Positions 27,279 to 36,897 of a stretch of DNA of 64,000 nucleotides are shown in pieces. Each line of letters starts with the position of its first letter. Within the stretch, counting starts at the first letter, position 1. Made by a program: the position numbers and the translations under genes. The stretch comes from Lachnospiraceae bacterium (GTDB taxonomy: Bacteria; Bacillota; Clostridia; Lachnospirales; Lachnospiraceae): assembly GCA_024680815.1 (NCBI GenBank), contig JAILBQ010000077.1, positions 1-64,000 of the forward strand, read 5' to 3'. The notes beneath the pieces were generated by a model that saw nothing but the letters and a program-made list of their open reading frames with translations, ran no database searches and was not told the origin of the DNA.

Positions 27279-28350
27279 CCGCCTGTCCCTCTTCCGCTTC
27301 TTTCAAATATTCCTTTATCTGCTCCTCAACGCAGCCCCTGAGATCTCCTCCCCCGAGCCAGCGTTTTGAAAACTCCACAATTTTTTCCATCGCCCGGTCA
27401 ATTCCCCAGACGCTCCTCCAGCCGAAGACCCGTTTTATTTTCCCGCAGTCCAGCCTTAAAAAGGCCGCCTCATGGGGGCCGCCGTCGGGACGGGCAGCCC
27501 ACGCAGCTCCCTCTCCCCAGGCGCGGCAGAACCTTTCCGCAAGCTCTCCCGCCGTCAGACAGTCCTCCAAATCCGGCCCGATGTTATAATAATCCGCCTT
27601 AACTTTATCCTCCGCGGCTTCAGAGGCGATAACGGCGTAGAGCCGGACCGGCTCCAGCACATGCTGATAGGGCCGGATTGATTCCGGGTTCCTTATTATG
27701 ATCGTTTCTCCGGAGGAAACCGCGCGGACGCAGTCGGGAATCAGCCGGTCTTCGGCAAAATCCCCGCCGCCTATAACATTTCCGGCTCTCGCTGTGGAAA
27801 CGGCCGGTGCCCCTTCCCCGGAAAAAAAGGATTTTTTATAAGAGTGGGTCACCAGCTCCGAGCAGGACTTGGAGTTGGAATAGGGGTCATACCCGTCCAG
27901 GGGCATATCCTCCGTAAAGGGCGTATCCAGATCATCGTTTTCATAGACCTTGTCGGTGGTAACGTTAATAACCGAACGCACCGAAGAAGTCTGTCTCACG
28001 CATTCCAGCAGGTTTACTGTACCCATGACATTTGTTTCGTAGGTTAATACGGGTTCCCGGTAGGAAAGACGTACAATGGGCTGGGCCGCCAGGTGAAAGA
28101 CATATTCGGGTTCCGTTTCCCGGAAAACCTTTAAGAGAGCCTCAAAGTCCCTTACGTCCCCCGTTACGGAGCGGATATCCTTTTCAAGCCCCGTCAGGGC
28201 GAAAAGAGACGGATCGGTGGGGGGAGAAAGGGCGTAGCCCGTCACCTCCGCTCCCAGCATCTTAAGCATAAGAGAAAGGTAAGAGCCCTTAAAACCGGTG
28301 TGGCCCGTTATTAATACTCTTTTTCCTCTGTAACGCTCCAGGGCTTTCAT
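27271..28350 (-). CDS. rfbG: CDP-glucose 4,6-dehydratase
   Basis: MKALERYRGKRVLITGHTGFKGSYLSLMLKMLGAEVTGYALSPPTDPSLF; YSNSKSCSELVTHSYKKSFF. Start placed at the internal ATG overlapping the rfbF stop (ATGA). Confidence 0.93.
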   Translation of the reverse strand: MKALERYRGKRVLITGHTGFKGSYLSLMLKMLGAEVTGYALSPPTDPSLFALTGLEKDIRSVTGDVRDFEALLKVFRETEPEYVFHLAAQPIVRLSYREPVLTYETNVMGTVNLLECVRQTSSVRSVINVTTDKVYENDDLDTPFTEDMPLDGYDPYSNSKSCSELVTHSYKKSFFSGEGAPAVSTARAGNVIGGGDFAEDRLIPDCVRAVSSGETIIIRNPESIRPYQHVLEPVRLYAVIASEAAEDKVKADYYNIGPDLEDCLTAGELAERFCRAWGEGAAWAARPDGGPHEAAFLRLDCGKIKRVFGWRSVWGIDRAMEKIVEFSKRWLGGGDLRGCVEEQIKEYLKEAEEGQADV

Positions 28351-29120
28351 TTCCATACCTTCCAGGGGGCGTTTCCCGAGGCCCAGAGCTCCTCCAGCTT
28401 TTTCTTTTCCCTCTGGGTATCCATGCACTGCCAGAAGCCGTGGTGCTGATAGGCCATCAGCTGACCCTCGGCGGCAAGCTTCGGCAGGGAATCCTTTTCA
28501 AACACCGTACCGTCCCCCTCGATATAATCGAAAATGGCTGGCTCGAACACCATATAGCCCCCGTTCACCACGCTGGAATCCTTTCCCTCCTTTTCGGCCA
28601 GCTCATGAACCCTGCCGCCGTCGGCAATATCCAGGACACCGAAGCGCTGATCCACGGAAATGGCGGTTATTGTACCTGTTTTGCCGTGGGATCGGTGGAA
28701 GGAAAGGAGAGCGCGCATATCCACGTCCGATACGCCGTCACCATAGGTTAACATAAATGTTTCGTTTCCGATATATTTCTTTATCCTCCGAATCCTGCCG
28801 CCGGTCATCGTGTCTATGCCGGTGTCCACCAGTGTCACCTTCCAGGGCTCGGAATGGTTGTCATGAACCTCAACGCTGTTGTCGGAAAGGTCATAGGTCA
28901 CATCGGAGGAATAGAGGTAGTAATCCGCGAAATACTCCTTCACCATGTGCTGCTTGTAGCCCAGGCAGATCACAAACTCCTGAAATCCGAAGTGGGAATA
29001 CTCCTTCATTATATGCCATAAAATCGGACGCTCTCCGATCTCGATCATGGGCTTGGGCTTTAAATGGGACTCTTCGGAAATCCGGGTTCCGAAGCCGCCC
29101 GCAAGGATGACAACCTTCAT
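28347..29120 (-). CDS. rfbF: Glucose-1-phosphate cytidylyltransferase
   Basis: MKVVILAGGFGTRISEESHLKPKPMIEIGERPILWHIMKEYSHFGFQEFVICLGYKQHMVKEYF. Confidence 0.96.
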   Translation of the reverse strand: MKVVILAGGFGTRISEESHLKPKPMIEIGERPILWHIMKEYSHFGFQEFVICLGYKQHMVKEYFADYYLYSSDVTYDLSDNSVEVHDNHSEPWKVTLVDTGIDTMTGGRIRRIKKYIGNETFMLTYGDGVSDVDMRALLSFHRSHGKTGTITAISVDQRFGVLDIADGGRVHELAEKEGKDSSVVNGGYMVFEPAIFDYIEGDGTVFEKDSLPKLAAEGQLMAYQHHGFWQCMDTQREKKKLEELWASGNAPWKVWK

Positions 29121-29172
29121 CTGGTTCTCCAATTCCTGTGGAACTTTTGACGTTTGTATCAATATATCAAAT

Positions 29173-31809
29173 CTAAACTCTTTTTACAACTTGACGAACC
29201 ATAAACCAGCACAGGGGGAGGGCGTAAAGCGCCAGCATTTCCGCGCCCCAGCAGATTGTGACAAGCCACAGGAAAAGGCGGGAGAGGCTTTCGGGAACGC
29301 GCGCTTCCACCCTCTTTTTTGAACGGAGGGCAAAAAGCAGCACAACAGCCAGTATGAGCAGGCTCACCGCCGCCCCGCTCTTTAAGCCCGCAGGGCAAAA
29401 GCGCAGGGAAACCCTGTTTTCACCTTCTTCAAGCGAAAGTGCCGAAAAGAGCTCCGCCACGTTTTTTATTTCCGTCTTCTTTCCGTTGACGCGCCCGCTC
29501 CAGCCGGGATCGGCGTACAGGGGCAGCAGGGCGGCTTCGCCCTCTTTTGCCGCGGCAACCGTGAAATCAAGCCCTGCCTTCCCCGCCACGGGCTCTGTTC
29601 CGGTTTCCGTAAGAGCCCCGCCAAGGGACAGGAGCTTATCGCAGTCCAGTGAAAACACCTCCGATTTTTCGGGGATGTCGAGCTTAACCTCTTCGTCCTC
29701 ATAGGTTCCCAGATACAAAAGATTGGACTGGAACCACCCGGGATAGGCTGTGTTTTCCATGTCGCCTATGGAGGGCACGGGAACAGCAGCGCCGTTAACT
29801 ATGATTTCCTCCGCCTCGCCCCCTCTTAAGTACAGCGCTTTTCTGCCCTGTACCCTGAAATTTCGTTCATGTATTTCCTCCATGATTTCGCCCCCCGAAC
29901 CGGAGAGAGCCTGATAAAAGCGGTTATGGAGGGATACAAGCCCGTCCTCCGAAAAATCCTCTTTCGTGAAGGATGAGGGCACCGTCATCACGAAAGGAAG
30001 CGGAGCTTTTGAATTGTACAGAATCCAGCCCTCTGCCTCAGAATCTTTTTCATAAACCGGGGCTTCGCCTTCGAAGGGCACCTTCGTTAAAAGACTCCTC
30101 ACTCCCAGAAGGGCATCGGAAAAAAGAGTTCCGCCGGAATCCAGGATACGCATAAAATGCGTGCCGTATCCGAATTCATTGGCCGCGCTCTGCTGGGGTT
30201 TTGTGAGGGTATTGGCCCAGCCGGTAACCGTGGCGCGCCGGAGAATCATTCCGTAATTGGTATTAAGCTCCGTATCCGGGTTTTTTATCCTGAAAAGCCT
30301 GCTTTCCTCCAGCGGCAGGTTTTTCCGGCAGAAAAGTGCTTCGTCAACGTAGGTTCCCGACTGTTCCGGGTCGGAAAAAAACCGGTCCTTGAATTTCGGC
30401 GGCCCGTAGCCCGCAAAAGCTCCGAGCATCAGCTCCGAAAGCACAAGACACGAGATGAGGGCCATGGCCGGAGCGGGAAAACGCAGGGAAAGAGCGGTTA
30501 AGAGGCAGTAAATCAAAAACAGTAAAAAAGCGGAAAGGGCCCAGACGCGAAAGACCTCCCTTATATCCGGGCCGTTTTCAAGAAAGGCTCCCAGAAAGAA
30601 TTTCACAAAAAGGAAGGAAAGAAAGGCCGCGACAGGGACAATCACCGCTCCCATCCAGCCCGGTCCCTCCTTCCGGTCCACGAAAAGCGCCGCTGAATAA
30701 TGTGCCGCAAGAGCCGTCAGGGCAAAGGGAATTATATAGCCGCAGCGGATGGGATAGTGGTAATAGGTTCCCATGTGCCAGAGAAGGTTTATTGACTCAA
30801 AGGGAATGAGACAGAGAGGAACGGCGGCAAAGAGGATCGAAAAAAGCTTCTCCTTCTTCGTTTCCCGGGCCTTGAAAAAGCCGAAAACAACAAGGGCAAG
30901 GAGGGCTTCGCAGGCAAAGAGCTGCAGGTATTTAACGTAATATTCATCCGCGCCCACGGAGTTTAAAACCGCCACCGCAGCTTCCCTGAAATTCGTATCC
31001 ACGTTGGAATGGAAACGGGAAGAACGCAGCATCTGCGCGGCCGCGGGAAAAAGCATCACGGCGGAAAGGCCGATGCCCGCTGCCGTCCCGGCCGTAAAAA
31101 GAAAGGCCCGGCGGGGTCTGAATTCCTTTCCGGTAATGAGCAGCAGATACCCTCCCCCCACGGCAAGGAGGAAGATAAGGTGCATGAAGCCCAGATAGTA
31201 GCTTAAGGCCGTGGTGAAGCCCAGCATGAAAATGTAGAAATACGCCTTTCCGTCATGAAGGAGGCGGTAGAGGGAAAGCACAAGCAGCGGAAGAAAAACG
31301 GCGGAGTCCAGATAGGTGGGTATCGTATAGTGGGTAAGGGTGAACCCCGAGAGGCCGTAGAGCACGGAAAGGAGGGCTCTGAGAAGCGCCGGGGAATACC
31401 GGGTATGCTCCGTGTTTTTCAGGAAAAGACCCAGATTCACGGTCATAAAAAAAAGGCGTAAGCCCATGAACACCGAAAGGGAGCGCATGACATTTTCCCT
31501 TTTTACCAGAAGGAAAAACAGGTTGAAGGGAGAAATGTTCCACTGGATCGCACTGCCCATGGAAAGGTTCTGGCCCTCGTTTATATACCAGTCGAAAAAG
31601 AGGGCCGATTTCCCGTGGAGGAAATCCCAGAGATGATAGTACAGGGGGACGTTGGTCTGTCCCATGTCGTAATAGTCGATGCCCCCGTTTCCGAAAGGAA
31701 ATATCCCCTTTACAAACAGCACCGCGAAAAAAATGAGGAGAGTAAGCCCTCCCGGAAGCAGCACCTCCGGGACGCCCCTGATTCTTTTGTTTTTATCACC
31801 GGTTGTCAA
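29173..31809 (-). CDS. YfhO family membrane protein
   Basis: 878 aa; GGIDYYDMGQTNVPLYYHLWDFLHGKSALFFDWYINEGQNLSMGSAIQWNISPFNLFFLLVKREN; C-terminal PLYADPGWSGRVNGKKTEI...LSLEEGENRVSLRFCPAGLKSGAAVSL. Confidence 0.9.
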   Translation of the reverse strand: MTTGDKNKRIRGVPEVLLPGGLTLLIFFAVLFVKGIFPFGNGGIDYYDMGQTNVPLYYHLWDFLHGKSALFFDWYINEGQNLSMGSAIQWNISPFNLFFLLVKRENVMRSLSVFMGLRLFFMTVNLGLFLKNTEHTRYSPALLRALLSVLYGLSGFTLTHYTIPTYLDSAVFLPLLVLSLYRLLHDGKAYFYIFMLGFTTALSYYLGFMHLIFLLAVGGGYLLLITGKEFRPRRAFLFTAGTAAGIGLSAVMLFPAAAQMLRSSRFHSNVDTNFREAAVAVLNSVGADEYYVKYLQLFACEALLALVVFGFFKARETKKEKLFSILFAAVPLCLIPFESINLLWHMGTYYHYPIRCGYIIPFALTALAAHYSAALFVDRKEGPGWMGAVIVPVAAFLSFLFVKFFLGAFLENGPDIREVFRVWALSAFLLFLIYCLLTALSLRFPAPAMALISCLVLSELMLGAFAGYGPPKFKDRFFSDPEQSGTYVDEALFCRKNLPLEESRLFRIKNPDTELNTNYGMILRRATVTGWANTLTKPQQSAANEFGYGTHFMRILDSGGTLFSDALLGVRSLLTKVPFEGEAPVYEKDSEAEGWILYNSKAPLPFVMTVPSSFTKEDFSEDGLVSLHNRFYQALSGSGGEIMEEIHERNFRVQGRKALYLRGGEAEEIIVNGAAVPVPSIGDMENTAYPGWFQSNLLYLGTYEDEEVKLDIPEKSEVFSLDCDKLLSLGGALTETGTEPVAGKAGLDFTVAAAKEGEAALLPLYADPGWSGRVNGKKTEIKNVAELFSALSLEEGENRVSLRFCPAGLKSGAAVSLLILAVVLLFALRSKKRVEARVPESLSRLFLWLVTICWGAEMLALYALPLCWFMVRQVVKRV

Positions 31810-33103
31810 TTACTGCCCTTCCGATGCTGTCGTACACCAGGCCTGAAACTCCCCTGATCTCTTCGGTTTCAAAGCAGTTCCGCCCGTCGATCACTATGGG
31901 ATTTTTCATCAGCTGCACGAAGGTTTCGGGTTTTATGGCCTTAACCTCCGGCCATTCGGTAAAGATCAGACAGAGCTCCGCATCTTTTAAGGTTTCTTCG
32001 ATGGTATCGCAGTATTCCACCTCCCCCTCCAGACGCTTTTTGAAATTTTCCACTCCAACCGGATCCCAGGCCCTGACCTTCGCTCCGTCGTCCAAAAGAA
32101 CCGGAACCGTTACCAGAGAGGGCGCCTCGCGAAGATCGTCGGTGCCTGGCTTAAAGGTGAGTCCCAGGACGGCCACCTTTACTCCCTTCAGGTCTTTATA
32201 ATATCTGGCGGCCTTTTTTACCGGCAGGAATTTCTGGTTCTCGTTCACCTCGATGGCAGCTTTTACGGTCTTTATCTCGTGATCGTTAAACCGGGCCAGC
32301 CAGTTTAAAGCCTTTGTATCCTTAGGGAAACAGGAGCCGCCGTAGCCGATACCGGCCCGGAGGAACTGGCTTCCTATACGGGAGTCGTAACTCATGCCCT
32401 TTGAAACATCCTCGATATCCGCGCCGATTACCTCGCAGAGGTTGGCGATCTCGTTGATATAGGAAATTTTAAGCGCCAGAAAATCATTGGAGGCGTATTT
32501 TATCATTTCCGCGCTGCGGCGGTTGGTCACTATAAGGGGCGCGTCAAACCCCTCATACACCTCCCTGAGCACCTTTTCGGAAAAAGGATCCTCCACCCCG
32601 ATAACTATACGGGAGGCATGGAGAGTATCCCGCACCGCCGTTCCCTGGGCCAGAAACTCGGGGTTTGAAGCCACATGAATATTCACCCTTCCTTTTAAAG
32701 CATCTTTAAGGTAATCCTCCACCCTGTCGTTGGTGCCGATGGGTACGGTGGATTTTATGACGATCACGCATTCTTCGCTTACGCTTTCCGCAATCTGGTC
32801 CGCCACGGCGTATATGTAGCTTAAATTGGCGGAGCCGTCCCTTTTTTCGGGAGTGCCGACCCCCACAAAGATGACCTTCGCCCCGGCGTAGGCAGAGCGG
32901 TAATCCGTTGTGTAGGTGAGCCGCTCCATGTTCTTAAGCATAAGCTCGTCAAGGCCCGGCTCGAAAATCGGAGGCTTTCCGCTCTGCATAACGGCGATCT
33001 TTTCCTCATCCACATCCACGCAGGTGACTTCATGCCCGTGCTCCGCAAGGCAGATCCCCGTAACCAGCCCCACATATCCCGTTCCCGCAACTGCTATTTT
33101 CAT
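31796..33103 (-). CDS. ugd: UDP-glucose 6-dehydrogenase
   Basis: 435 aa; MKIAVAGTGYVGLVTGICLAEHGHEVTCVDVDEEKI, SNPEFLAQGTAV, GYGGSCFPKDTKAL, LGLTFKPGTDDLREAPS. Confidence 0.96.
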   Translation of the reverse strand: MKIAVAGTGYVGLVTGICLAEHGHEVTCVDVDEEKIAVMQSGKPPIFEPGLDELMLKNMERLTYTTDYRSAYAGAKVIFVGVGTPEKRDGSANLSYIYAVADQIAESVSEECVIVIKSTVPIGTNDRVEDYLKDALKGRVNIHVASNPEFLAQGTAVRDTLHASRIVIGVEDPFSEKVLREVYEGFDAPLIVTNRRSAEMIKYASNDFLALKISYINEIANLCEVIGADIEDVSKGMSYDSRIGSQFLRAGIGYGGSCFPKDTKALNWLARFNDHEIKTVKAAIEVNENQKFLPVKKAARYYKDLKGVKVAVLGLTFKPGTDDLREAPSLVTVPVLLDDGAKVRAWDPVGVENFKKRLEGEVEYCDTIEETLKDAELCLIFTEWPEVKAIKPETFVQLMKNPIVIDGRNCFETEEIRGVSGLVYDSIGRAVIDNR

Positions 33104-33199
33104 ATATGTATTCTCTCCTTTTCACAAGGATTATACACTATATCTTGTTGTAATTCCAGCGTATACCCTTAAAATCCATCTATATTTTGTACCGCTTTG

Positions 33200-34732
33200 T
33201 CAGATGTCCCCGGGAGCGCGGCTCCGCCGCCCCGCCTTCCTCACAAGGATCAGCACCACAAAGGGCACGGTCTGCATCAGCACCCGGTTGCCGGAATCTC
33301 CGACCCCCACCCTTAAAAGCCCTCCTCTGGCCCAGCAGGCCGCAGCGATTGTCAAAAGCAGGGCGGGAAAGAAAAAATCGAAGAAATCCGGGGAGCGGAA
33401 ACCGGCACGGACGAGATCAAAGAGACTCCAAAGCACACAGAGCACAAAGAAAAGCCCGAAAATTCCCCAGCCGTTTCCGAGGCGGATATTGGTGTAAAAG
33501 GTTTTGAGGTTGGAAATGTACCGTTCTTTATTTATGAGGGCAAGTCCCAGATTGCCCGCAATAAGCAGCAGGAGAAGGGCCGCGGGCAGAAAGGAAAAGA
33601 GGCGTTCCGACTCCGAAAGTCTTTTCCGGAGGGTAAGAATCCAGAGGGCAAGCAGAATGAAAAGCCCCAGCGTAAGAACGGCTTTTTTTAAATCCAGGAA
33701 GCTGTAGAGCGGATCCACTCCCAGCCGGATATAGAGCATCAGATAGAAAAGCAGCGGAGTCAGGGCCGCGGCCAGGGTTTCGGCCATAAGCTTCCTCCCG
33801 GAATTTTCCGGCACAAGGGAAAAGGAGGCCACGGCCAGCACCGTCATGACGCTTCCCTCCACACGAAGGAGGGAGCACATTGCAAGAAAGAGGAGAAGGG
33901 CCGCAAAAAGGCCAGTGTTTTCCCGGTCTTCAACCCCAAAGGAGCGATATCCCAGCAAAACGCATATAAAAAACAATTCCATGAAATAAGCGTTGGACAT
34001 GATCCAGGAGGAAATAAACCGGAAGGGCATACTCCCCAGCAGGAAAAACAGGGCAAGGACCGAAAACAGCCGGGCCTCCTTTTTTTCCGTACCGGAGGAA
34101 CTTAACTCCCGAAACATAAAGGCGGCAAAAGCCCCCAGGAAGGAGAGATTCATCAGGGTCTGCACCCCGATGGTGTTGTCAAAACCGAAAAAGAAGGGCA
34201 GACAGTTCAGCACCGCGGAGAGAGGCCCCACGTCGGTTAAAAAGGTGTCGAAGGAAGCCAGAAAGCGGCCTTCCCGCACCAGGGTTTCGGGATAGACCGA
34301 ATAGTAATAAACCGAATCGTTGTCTATGGTCACGGGAAGCAGACGGCAGACGGAAAAGCAGACCGCGGCGGCTCCCAGGGCCAGAAAAATCAACAGATAT
34401 TTTTTATTAAGGAGCAAAGACCTTACCGCCCCGGTTTCTTTTTTGCCAGGTCCGAAAAACAGGGCTGCGCAGAGGGCGAGGAAAATCAGGAGCGAAACGG
34501 AAAGCCCGGTAAAGGGCAGGCCCGAAACAAGGCATAAAAAACCCGTCAGGGTAAAGAGGGAGAGCCCCGCGGGAAAGGCCAGGCTTAAAAGAAAGCCCGG
34601 CAGGCGGCGAAGTCCCAGAGAAAAAAGGAAAACACCTCCGGAAAGGTACAGCAGGAACATAACCGCCGCTTCTCTTAAAGGCGCAAGGGCTGTGAGAAAG
34701 CGCAGTACCTCTGTCAGGGCCGGGGCGTTCAT
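33200..34732 (-). CDS. Polytopic membrane protein of polysaccharide locus (GT-C-like or polymerase candidate)
   Basis: 510 aa with many TM segments; ...LLPVTIDNDSVYYYSVYPETLVREGRFLASFDTFLTDVGPLSAVLNCLPFFFG. Confidence 0.6.
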   Translation of the reverse strand: MNAPALTEVLRFLTALAPLREAAVMFLLYLSGGVFLFSLGLRRLPGFLLSLAFPAGLSLFTLTGFLCLVSGLPFTGLSVSLLIFLALCAALFFGPGKKETGAVRSLLLNKKYLLIFLALGAAAVCFSVCRLLPVTIDNDSVYYYSVYPETLVREGRFLASFDTFLTDVGPLSAVLNCLPFFFGFDNTIGVQTLMNLSFLGAFAAFMFRELSSSGTEKKEARLFSVLALFFLLGSMPFRFISSWIMSNAYFMELFFICVLLGYRSFGVEDRENTGLFAALLLFLAMCSLLRVEGSVMTVLAVASFSLVPENSGRKLMAETLAAALTPLLFYLMLYIRLGVDPLYSFLDLKKAVLTLGLFILLALWILTLRKRLSESERLFSFLPAALLLLLIAGNLGLALINKERYISNLKTFYTNIRLGNGWGIFGLFFVLCVLWSLFDLVRAGFRSPDFFDFFFPALLLTIAAACWARGGLLRVGVGDSGNRVLMQTVPFVVLILVRKAGRRSRAPGDI

Positions 34733-35421
34733 GAATCACCTCCGGGGGATAAAAGCCCCAGCTCTTCCGCCACCGGCTCTGCCATAAGATACAGGTTTTC
34801 GTTTTCGTCCCACAGGGCCACAAGACGTTCCGCTTCCGTTAACCCCTCAAGAGCTATCCTGATCTTCGGAAAGCTCCCCGGTTCCCCAGGATTTTCCTCC
34901 GCAAAGGAATGGTAGTACCAGTAATACCAGAAAGCCGTTGCCTGCTGGATTTTCTCCTGATTTAAGGGGAAGGAATAGCGCAGCATGTCATTGGCGATGC
35001 CGAAATCGGAAAAGCGCCCCAGGGCCGGCTTAAGAGCGGCTTCCACTTCTTCGCCGAAAGGCAGGTTTTTGTCCACCGTCACCGAAGAAGCGTATTCCTC
35101 AAAATATCTCACATAATTGTTTTCCTTAAAATACCGGGCATCAAAGGGGTTCCCGTCCTCCTCATCCCGGCCGAAGCTGGGATAGGAAGCATAGGTACGG
35201 CTTTCCCTCGGAAGCATAACCTCCTTTTCCCGGATAGCAAGGCGCAGGAAAAGATCGGGATAGCGCCCCTCGTCAAAAAAGGCCTCGTTATAGAAGGCAG
35301 GGGTATCATACCGGTAAAACTTCTGCACCGAAGGGGCCTTAAGAGCCGTATGTATGAAATTTGCAAGTGCGGCAACGGATAAACACACCAGCACCGCGTT
35401 CCTTTTAAGCTTCGGATTCAT
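34729..35421 (-). CDS. Hypothetical membrane-anchored extracytoplasmic protein paired with 33200-34732
   Basis: 230 aa; one N-terminal TM (AVLVCLSVAALANFIHTAL); 4-bp overlap with downstream membrane protein. Confidence 0.6.
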   Translation of the reverse strand: MNPKLKRNAVLVCLSVAALANFIHTALKAPSVQKFYRYDTPAFYNEAFFDEGRYPDLFLRLAIREKEVMLPRESRTYASYPSFGRDEEDGNPFDARYFKENNYVRYFEEYASSVTVDKNLPFGEEVEAALKPALGRFSDFGIANDMLRYSFPLNQEKIQQATAFWYYWYYHSFAEENPGEPGSFPKIRIALEGLTEAERLVALWDENENLYLMAEPVAEELGLLSPGGDS

Positions 35422-35424
35422 TGC

Positions 35425-36897
35425 TCAGCCCTTTTTCATAAGTTTACATAACTTCTCGCGGACATAGGCTGCCGCCATAAGCAGGCTCTTTTTTTCCAGC
35501 AGGCATATTAAGAGAATTGCAGGAATTCCCGCTGCCGCCGTCATACCCTTCCGCTCCGTCAGCACTGCGGCGGAGGCATAGAGGATAACCACCGCTCCCA
35601 TCAGAAGGGTTCTTAAATAATCGTAGCCCACGGGGTAGAAGTGTTCCGACAGGAGGGTGCCGATCCAGAAATACACCAGGTAGGAAAGACCGGTCGCGAC
35701 GGCCGCTCCCATCCCCCCAAAACGGGGCACCAGCAGGGCGTTCCCGGAAATGTTTATTATTATCGCCACTGCGGAGGCAAGGTTCAGCCAGACATTTTTC
35801 TTTACAAATTTTATGCCCTGGCAGGTGATTTCAAAAAGGATGGCGAAGACGGGCATCAGGGTGAGAAAGGGGATGAGGCGCGCCGCCCTGCGGTAGTCCT
35901 CTCCCAAAAGCAGCACAATGAGGTCGCGGCATAGAATCAGACCGATTGCGGTCAGGGCGCATAAAAACCGGGTCATATCGAAGGCCTGTCTGAAAAACGC
36001 CTTCGATTCCGCCTCTTTGCCGCTCTCGTAGCGCTCCATCGCCACCGGGGACCAGAAGGCCACAAAGGTGTTTTTAAAGGTGATAAGGAGAACCATTATT
36101 TTCATGGCCGCCGTATACACCCCGAGGGCATCGAAATCGGAATAGCGGCGGATAGCCACCCGGTCGCAGGAGGCCATGAGCCACTCCATCAAGAGCACCG
36201 GTATAAAGGGCATTCCGTATTTCAGAAGCTCTCCTGAGGAAAAGTCCCCCTGCGCGGTTCCGGAATTTTCCGCTTCCGCCGTACCAGCGGCGCCTCTCCT
36301 TAAGATAAAATATCTTATAATCAGGAAAGCCGTGGTCATCCCCCAGGAAAGGGTCATGGCATAAAGCACCACCCTGAAATCATTTCCCAGAACAGACCAG
36401 GCAAGGGCGATCAGAACGATGTTCAGAACCTTCTGGGCGATATTGACGTTGGAATAGAGCTTTCCGTTCTGCTGCAGCCTTACGTCCAGGAAAAAATAGC
36501 GCTCCAGCACCGAAATCACCGTATAGGACACCACCAGCAGCCGTATGTCCGTGCCGTCCTTTCCGAAAAGCCAGAGATTCACCCTGCCCGCCGAAAGAAA
36601 ATATAAAACCACCAGAAGGAGCACCACCGCCCCGGAAAGCCCCAGACAGCAGCGCAGCAGTCTTTCCCGCTTTATACCCTTTACATAATAATAACGAATA
36701 TAGGCCTGGTCGAGGCCCAGGATCGCGAATATGTATATTATGCTCACCGCGGTCTCAAACATGCCGGTACGGCCGTATTCGTCGGTGGTCATAAGGCGGG
36801 TCACCAGCGGTGTCTGGACGAAACCTAAGAGCAGAACGATAAAATTACCGTAGAAGTAGCTTAAAAACCCTCCTACCGCCGTCTTTTTCCCTTCCAT
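35425..36897 (-). CDS. Oligosaccharide flippase (Wzx / MATE-like polysaccharide exporter)
   Basis: 490 aa; FLSYFYGNFIVLLLGFVQTPLVTRLMTTDEYGRTGMFETAVSIIYIFAILGLDQAYIRYYY. Confidence 0.92.
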   Translation of the reverse strand: MEGKKTAVGGFLSYFYGNFIVLLLGFVQTPLVTRLMTTDEYGRTGMFETAVSIIYIFAILGLDQAYIRYYYVKGIKRERLLRCCLGLSGAVVLLLVVLYFLSAGRVNLWLFGKDGTDIRLLVVSYTVISVLERYFFLDVRLQQNGKLYSNVNIAQKVLNIVLIALAWSVLGNDFRVVLYAMTLSWGMTTAFLIIRYFILRRGAAGTAEAENSGTAQGDFSSGELLKYGMPFIPVLLMEWLMASCDRVAIRRYSDFDALGVYTAAMKIMVLLITFKNTFVAFWSPVAMERYESGKEAESKAFFRQAFDMTRFLCALTAIGLILCRDLIVLLLGEDYRRAARLIPFLTLMPVFAILFEITCQGIKFVKKNVWLNLASAVAIIINISGNALLVPRFGGMGAAVATGLSYLVYFWIGTLLSEHFYPVGYDYLRTLLMGAVVILYASAAVLTERKGMTAAAGIPAILLICLLEKKSLLMAAAYVREKLCKLMKKG

